NCBI GenBank assembly: GCA_021018815.1 | Contig: JAITYX010000046.1 | Span: 1,330,001 to 1,394,000, forward strand | Reading direction: 5' to 3' | From: Talinum fruticosum | Lineage: Eukaryota > Streptophyta > Magnoliopsida > Caryophyllales > Talinaceae | DNA length: 64,000 bases | Shown: in pieces, positions 58,916 to 64,000 of the stretch | Position numbering within the stretch: the stretch's first letter is position 1 | Layout of the letters: every line of letters starts with the position of its first letter | Notes under the pieces: model-generated | Database searches by the model: none | Told to the model about the DNA's origin: nothing | The model's input: the letters and a program-made list of their open reading frames with translations, nothing else | Made by a program: the position numbers and the translations under genes

Positions 58916-60634
58916 AGTAAAAACAACAAAGAAAGTGGGAAGAAAAGAATATTTAGTACAAGTTTGATGTCCGGACAAAAAAAAATTCTCGAAAGAAGAA
59001 GAATCGGCGGACGAGGAATTGTGACTCGGTGCATGGCGCCTACGAGGGAGAGGGGATGCCCGAGTGGAAGCGGAGGGCTTGGAGGTACGCCGAGCACTGG
59101 TAGGATCTTGACGATGTGCTTGAGTGCGGCGGAGGGAAACCAGGATCGCCGCTAAGGGCTCATCTCCGAGTGGGCGACCCGGAACAAGAGGATCTAGAGG
59201 TTTCTCCTCGTGGACCACGGTAGGCTGGAGGAGTGCCGCTCGGTCCGACCGGCTGGTGCAGCGAGGTCTTCGACCCACTCGAGGCTGTCATGCGAGCTGA
59301 GTACTTGCTATTTGAGCTTGAGGAGCGATCGACCCTCAACGGTTCTCGCTGCCTCTTCGTTGTGTTCCACCCCTTGCCCAGGTGGAGCTGCCTCGCCGCG
59401 AGCTCCTTGGCGTCTCGTCGCTTCATTGTCTGCAGCTTCTTCTTCTTCTTCCCGCTGTCCGAGGAGGTTAGGCTCGGGCTCGAAGACGTTTCGAGATGCG
59501 TCCGAGTCGCCACGGTCTGAGCCGCCTTAGACCTTCTCTCTCCGAGAAGCTCGACCAGCTCCTTACGCTCCTTCACCAGCTCCCTTATCTCAAGAACCAT
59601 TGTTTCTCTGCTCTCGGATTTGGGATTGGGCGGTTTTGGTGGAGGAACAAAGAATGATAGATAGATTTGAGTGAGCCGAGCGAGTGTCTTGAATTCGAGA
59701 GGACACGAGTTGATTTTGTCCAAGAAAGTAGGGGACAAAATAGCAGAGAGAGATTTTGAGGCACCTGAGGTGGAAGCACCAACAGGTGGGGCGGGAGAGA
59801 GAGAGGGGTTTCTTTACGAGTCCGAGGCGGAGAAGGAGGCCTCGGCTCGAGTTGTGCACCCGGACACCGAGGTTGAGTTTCCTAGTATCCGTACCCTGAA
59901 GTTCCTTCTTGCCAACAACAATGGCGGCCTCGGACACGGCAGTGGGGTCCGAGGGGAGAGGAACCTTGAATTGTTTGAAGACAAGGGTGAGAAGAGCACC
60001 GAAGGGAAGGGAGGTGTTCTTCTTGTTTTGGAGTTGAGCTGGCACAACTGCCATCCGCTCAATTATTGAAGGGAAGAGGTCTACTTCATAGCCCTCAAGA
60101 ATGTCAAAAAGAGCTTTCAAATGCTTGGAGTTGGGGTTCTCCTTGCTAGAATGCTTGAGAGAAAAAGGTTCTCATCGGCAGAAAGCACGAAGGCGTGCTT
60201 CGACTTCAGCCGAGTCATCGAAAAATTTTTCCGTGACTTAGGAAACTCTTTAGCGTATTTTTCAAAGAAGTCATCGGCGACTTCGAGTGAAAGGAATGGG
60301 ATTGCTGTTCAAGAAAAGAGAGGAAACCTTCAACGAGCGGTGGAGGAGAGAGGTGTTGATGCAAACAGTCACATTTTGAACTCCGGAGGTGAGTGTAGAA
60401 CTCATAAACAAGTTCGAGGATAAATGAACTCGCTAAAACAAAGAAAGTTATACGCCCGGTGGTTTGAATGTGAGCCAACCAAGAAAATTTGGTTGTAGGG
60501 AAGAACTTGTCGTCTAGCGCGAGATGCTTTGGGTGACAATGGGTTTAGAGGGGTTGAGCTTTACGGGTTTTTGGTGTGAGGCTTTTGGAGGAGGAAGAGA
60601 CACGAAAGTCTAGATGATTACCTCTCTTAGGCAT
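58894..60634 (-). pseudogene. ORF3 of element E
   Basis: ATG at 60634-60632 (MPKRG then frame changes). Blocks: ELVYEFYTHLRSS (60478-60215), MKALFDILEGYEVDLFPSI then IERMAVVPAQLQ (60120-59590, open 176 codons), and a coiled-coil-like stretch MVLEIRELVKERKELVELL near 59600. A Ser/Lys-rich segment with GKKKKK follows at about 59455, then a C-terminal hydrophobic run (NILFFPLSLLFLL) and the tail KGNGEK, stop at 58896-58894. 580 codons in total. This is the best-preserved copy for the middle domain. Envelope-like by position; biochemical role unknown. Confidence 0.72.
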
Positions 60635-60869
60635 TTCGAGTATGAGAAAGAAAGATGAAACTTTCTAAGAAAGAGAAGAGAAGAGTAGGTAGACGAGAGC
60701 AAAAGAAAAAGCAGTAGAAGAAAGAGATGAGAGCGAGTCGAACTTACTTGAGATGAACTCTTACGTCGCTTGAAGAAGTTCAAAGATCACTTGTGTATGT
60801 AGAAAGCTTCCGCGAAAAGTTTCGTTTGAGAGAGAGATGAAATGTAGAGTATCGAGACGAAGATGAATA

Positions 60870-60987
60870 GGCGCTATTTATAGAAGAAATACACGCCCGT
60901 CAACTATCCGTTAAGTATAACTCCGTTCGATTCGGCTTGTCCATCGGTCATCGTAGACCGGTGTGACGGTTCTCTTCTCAACGGTTA
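60870..60987 (-). promoter_or_regulatory. Putative internal promoter of ORF3 (element E)
   Basis: CTATAAATAGCGCC on minus at 60870-60883, about 240 bp before the ATG. CTCAACGGTTA (plus, 60977-60987) is one base from the MSA consensus. 60988-61296 is post-pol spacer. Confidence 0.5.
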
Positions 60988-61296
60988 AGATTCTAGCGAG
61001 TTTGAGATCCACGGCTAGCATCTGATCACAACGCCCAAGAGAGAGAGAGAAAAGATTTTGAAAATATATTACGAACTTCTCCACTGATCTAGAGATGAAT
61101 TCGGAAAATTTAAAGACCAAATTTTTCTCGACGTCCGAGTATGACTCATAATGGTTTCGAGTGACTTAGAAACTACAAAGAATTAATAACTACTAACCCG
61201 AGTGTCACTGGATCAAGCTGAGCTAATGGTTATAAAAAATTGAAAACACATAACACATAATAATGTAATGAGATTATCACAAAGATAGCTCACGAG

Positions 61297-64000
61297 TTAT
61301 GCATTTAACATACCAAGCTCATTCCTAATGAAACAAAACTGATCTTCACCAAGAGGCTTAGTAAAGATATCAGCTAATTGAAGATTAGTAGGAATGAATT
61401 CAAGTTCATTATCACCTTTCTCGGAATGGTCTCGTAAGAAATGATATCCGACCTCGATATGCTTTGTCTTTGAGTGCTTGAACTAGATTCTTTGTGATGC
61501 TTATTGCACTCGATTGTCACACTTGATTGGAACGGATTTGAAAGAAAGTCCAAGATCTCTCAAGTGTTGCTTTATCCATAGAATCCGAGTGCAACATGCT
61601 CTAGCTGCAATATACTCGGCTTCAACGGTTGATAAAGCTACTGAGTTACGCTTCTTTGAGTGCTAAGAGATTAGGGATTGACCCAGAAATTGACAAGCTC
61701 CGAAGTGCTCTTTCTATCAACTTTGCATCCAGCGTAGTCCGCGTCCGAGTATCCGGTGAGGGTCGGTTCCGAGTCTCTTGAGTACCAGAGACCTAAGTTA
61801 CGAGTTCCTGCAAGATATCCGAATATTCTCTTCACCGCAATGAGATGTGATTCTTTTGGATTAGCTTGAAATCTTGCACATAAACAAACACTCGAACATT
61901 ATATCTGGCCGGCTGGAAGTAAGATATAGCAATGATCCAATCATACTTCGATAGAGTTTCGATCTATAGCTTTACCTTTCTTGTCCGAGTCAAGCTTTAT
62001 ACTGCTTGCTCATGGGTGTAGATGCGTGCTTTGCATCTTGAAGTTTGTATTTCTTCAGCGGTTCCATGGTATACTTTGATTAATGGACATAGATTCCATC
62101 TTTGTCTTGTTTGATTTGTAAACCAAGGAAGAAATTGAGGTCTCCCATCATACTCATTTGAAATTCCCGACTCATCAACTCGAGAAAATTCTCGGCACGA
62201 GATATTCATTAGTTGCATCGAAGATAATATCATTAACATAGATTTGAACAATAAGGAAATCTTTCCCCTTGGTTTTTATAAAGAGAGTCTTGTCGATCCG
62301 ACCTCTTTTAAAGTCATTTTGAACCAGGAAACCGCTCGGTCTTTCATACCAAGCTCGAGGAGCTTGTTTAAGACCATAGAGAGCCTTTTGAAGTTTGAAA
62401 ACATAATCTAGAAATTCTAAGTTTTCAAAACCCGGAGGTCTGCTCGACATAGACTTTCTCTTTAATAAAACCATTGAGAAATGCACACTTAACATCCATT
62501 TGATATAATTTAATATGCATGCTTGGATGCAAATGCCAACAATATTCTAATAGCTTCGATTACGGCAACAGGTGCAAAGGTTTCCCCACAATCAATTCCT
62601 TCTTCTTGATTGTAACCTTGAGCCACAAGTCTAGCCTTATTTCGACTTTCACTCCACCCTCATCCGCTTTGTTTTTAAAACCCATTTGGTTCCTACAACT
62701 GGGTGGTCGGAAGGTCGGTTGGTCGAGTCCAAACTTGGTTTCTTTTGAATTGATTGAGTTCCTCTTGCATGGCCTTTACCCATTCAGGTTCATTAAGGGC
62801 CTCTAGTGCATTTTGGGTTCGGTTAATGAAATGAATGCAATGCATGCACATAGATTTTGAAGAGAGGAACGAGTTCTTACCCCACTTGTTGATATCGGAT
62901 ATTATGTTTTCTAGTGGGTGACTAGAAATAAACATGAATGCTTTACCAGTTCTACGATTCACAAGATTTGTGGGCTGAGCTACCTGATCTTCGAAGCTTG
63001 TTACGAGTGATCTTCTTCATTAGCTTGTTCATTACGAGCGAGCTCTTGAATTGTCTCATTCCGAGTCACTTCGTTACGAGTGACTTCATTTTGAGCCGAT
63101 TGAGTTTGAGTCTTTGTGGGCTCGGTTTCATCATCTTCTCTGCTGAGCTTCAATTCGAGTATGAAGACTCGCTTGGTTTCTCCTGTTCAAGCTCATCAAA
63201 CACAACGTGGATGCTCTCTTCCACTTTGTTAGTTTTCTTATTGAAGATGCGATAAGCTTTCTTTGTGAGAAGAATAACCCGGAAAAATACCTTCATCCGA
63301 CCGAGCATCAAACTTGGTTAGGTGATCGTTACCATTGTTGTGAACGAAACATTTACATCCAAATGGTCACGAAATAGGAAATATTTGGTTTCTTCCCTTT
63401 GTAGAGCTCATAAGGTGTTTTCTTCAATATGGGTCCGATGAGGCATCTATTCAAAGTATAGTTGGCTGTGTTGATCGCCTCGGCCCATAAATAGTAAGGC
63501 AAGTTGCGCTCAATCATCATAGTCCTTGCTATTTCTTCAAGAGTTCTGTTCTTTCTCTCCACTACTCCATTTTGTTGACGAGTTCTTGGTGCTGAGAAGT
63601 TGTGAGAGATGCCATTTTTGTCACAAAACTACGAGAATTCGAGTAGTCGAACTCCCTTCCATGGTCGGTTCGAATTCTCTAGATCCGAGTCTAAGACTCA
63701 ACTTGGATTTTTCTACGAGCTTGATGAACTCCTTGAATGCTTCATTTTTGTGCTTAAGAAAACACACCCGGGTAAATCGTGAATAATCATCAATAATAAC
63801 AAATATATATGATTTACCTCCAAGGCTCTTAATAGGGATTTCACCACATAAATCCATATGCAGTAGCTCAAGCACTTTGGATGTGGAAACTATCTTTAGA
63901 GATTTGAATGAAGATCTAACTTGTTTCCCTTTGGTGCATGCTTCACAAACTTTATCCTTCTCAAAAACACAGTTAGGTAAACCCCTAACCGGACTATGAG
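61297..64000 (-). pseudogene. pol of element E (integrase, RT, RNase H), 5' part outside
   Basis: From the right: zinc-region Cys pair (DKVCEACTKG-like) near 63945, HMDLCGEIPIKSLGGKSYIF (63875-63621), then MERKNRTLEEIARTMMIERN with the catalytic Glu kept (63562-63353). RT has ALYGLKQAPRAWYERP (62495-62175) and YVND instead of YVDD around 62245-62234, an Asp to Asn change at a metal-binding residue. RNase H runs to TAA at 61299-61297. Several shifts, e.g. before YVND. The Asp to Asn change alone would inactivate RT if real. Confidence 0.87.

Larger units (their letters stand above)
57079..64000 (-). mobile_element. Sirevirus-like element E, 5' half outside window
   Basis: 3' LTR 57079-58628, polypurine tracts, ORF3 (60634-58894) and pol from 61297 to the window end, where integrase zinc-binding sequence is reached. 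Gag and the 5' LTR should lie to the right. It is inserted in the LINE RT region; the left flank is AAGAA (57074-57078). Confidence 0.9.

Noticed and set aside
1..64000. Excess of CCGAG/ACTCGG words considered as a dispersed short repeat or recognition motif
   Set aside because: They occur at different phases within homologous coding and LTR sequence and replace CAG/CTG-containing words of sister copies; error or mutation at CHG sites explains them better.

Overview
The window looks like heterochromatic, repeat-packed nuclear DNA of a flowering plant, probably a eudicot. I recognise no cellular gene, tRNA, rRNA or CRISPR array. Nearly everything assignable is LTR retrotransposon, plus one LINE and one short hAT-like element. 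The dominant family is a Ty1/copia element that I place in the Sirevirus (SIRE1-like) lineage. Its features are LTRs of 1.5-1.6 kb with termini TGAAG...CTTCA, an initiator-tRNA-Met-type primer binding site, a Gag with a CX2CX4HX4C knuckle and a long coiled-coil tail, Pol in the order PR-IN-RT-RH, a third same-sense ORF (ORF3, envelope-like position) between pol and the 3' LTR, and several polypurine tracts.

Layout. Element A (minus, 1-8483) has a 3' LTR cut by the window start and has lost integrase and half of RT. It sits in an older Tork-like copia (minus, 8484-9640) of which gag, PBS and one LTR remain. 9641-10621 is unassigned. Element B (plus, 10622-22853) is a near-complete Sirevirus split after pol by a nested solo LTR (17228-18777). 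22854-24221 is AT-rich and ends like a gypsy LTR. Element F (minus, 24222-31553) is a very decayed copia of another lineage with two recognisable LTRs, a PBS, a gag remnant and a long odd leader. 31554-34423 is AT-rich and contains an hAT-type nonautonomous element (33135-33628) with an 8-bp target duplication. Element C (minus, 34424-53510) is a Sirevirus whose 5' end is missing and whose RT is interrupted by element D (minus, 39623-50545), complete with two 1604-bp LTRs. 53511-54730 is palindrome-bearing sequence like a gypsy LTR. A plus-strand LINE (54731-57078) is cut by element E (minus, 57079 to beyond 64000).

Working together. In each Sirevirus copy the LTR promoter would drive gag-pol, and the PBS and polypurine tracts prime the two DNA strands. 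ORF3 is present in all five copies at about 580 codons, and a conserved TATA-like box and CT-rich leader precede it, which suggests a second internal promoter. Every coding region is interrupted, so none should be read as an active gene without re-sequencing.

A cross-cutting observation: copies and unrelated families differ from each other repeatedly at CAG and CTG triplets, often by small indels (CAGAG read as CGAG). This happens at the PBS, at the LINE catalytic FADD codons and between the two LTRs of element D. That is what long-read miscalling at methylated CHG sites would produce, so some frameshifts here may be assembly artefacts.
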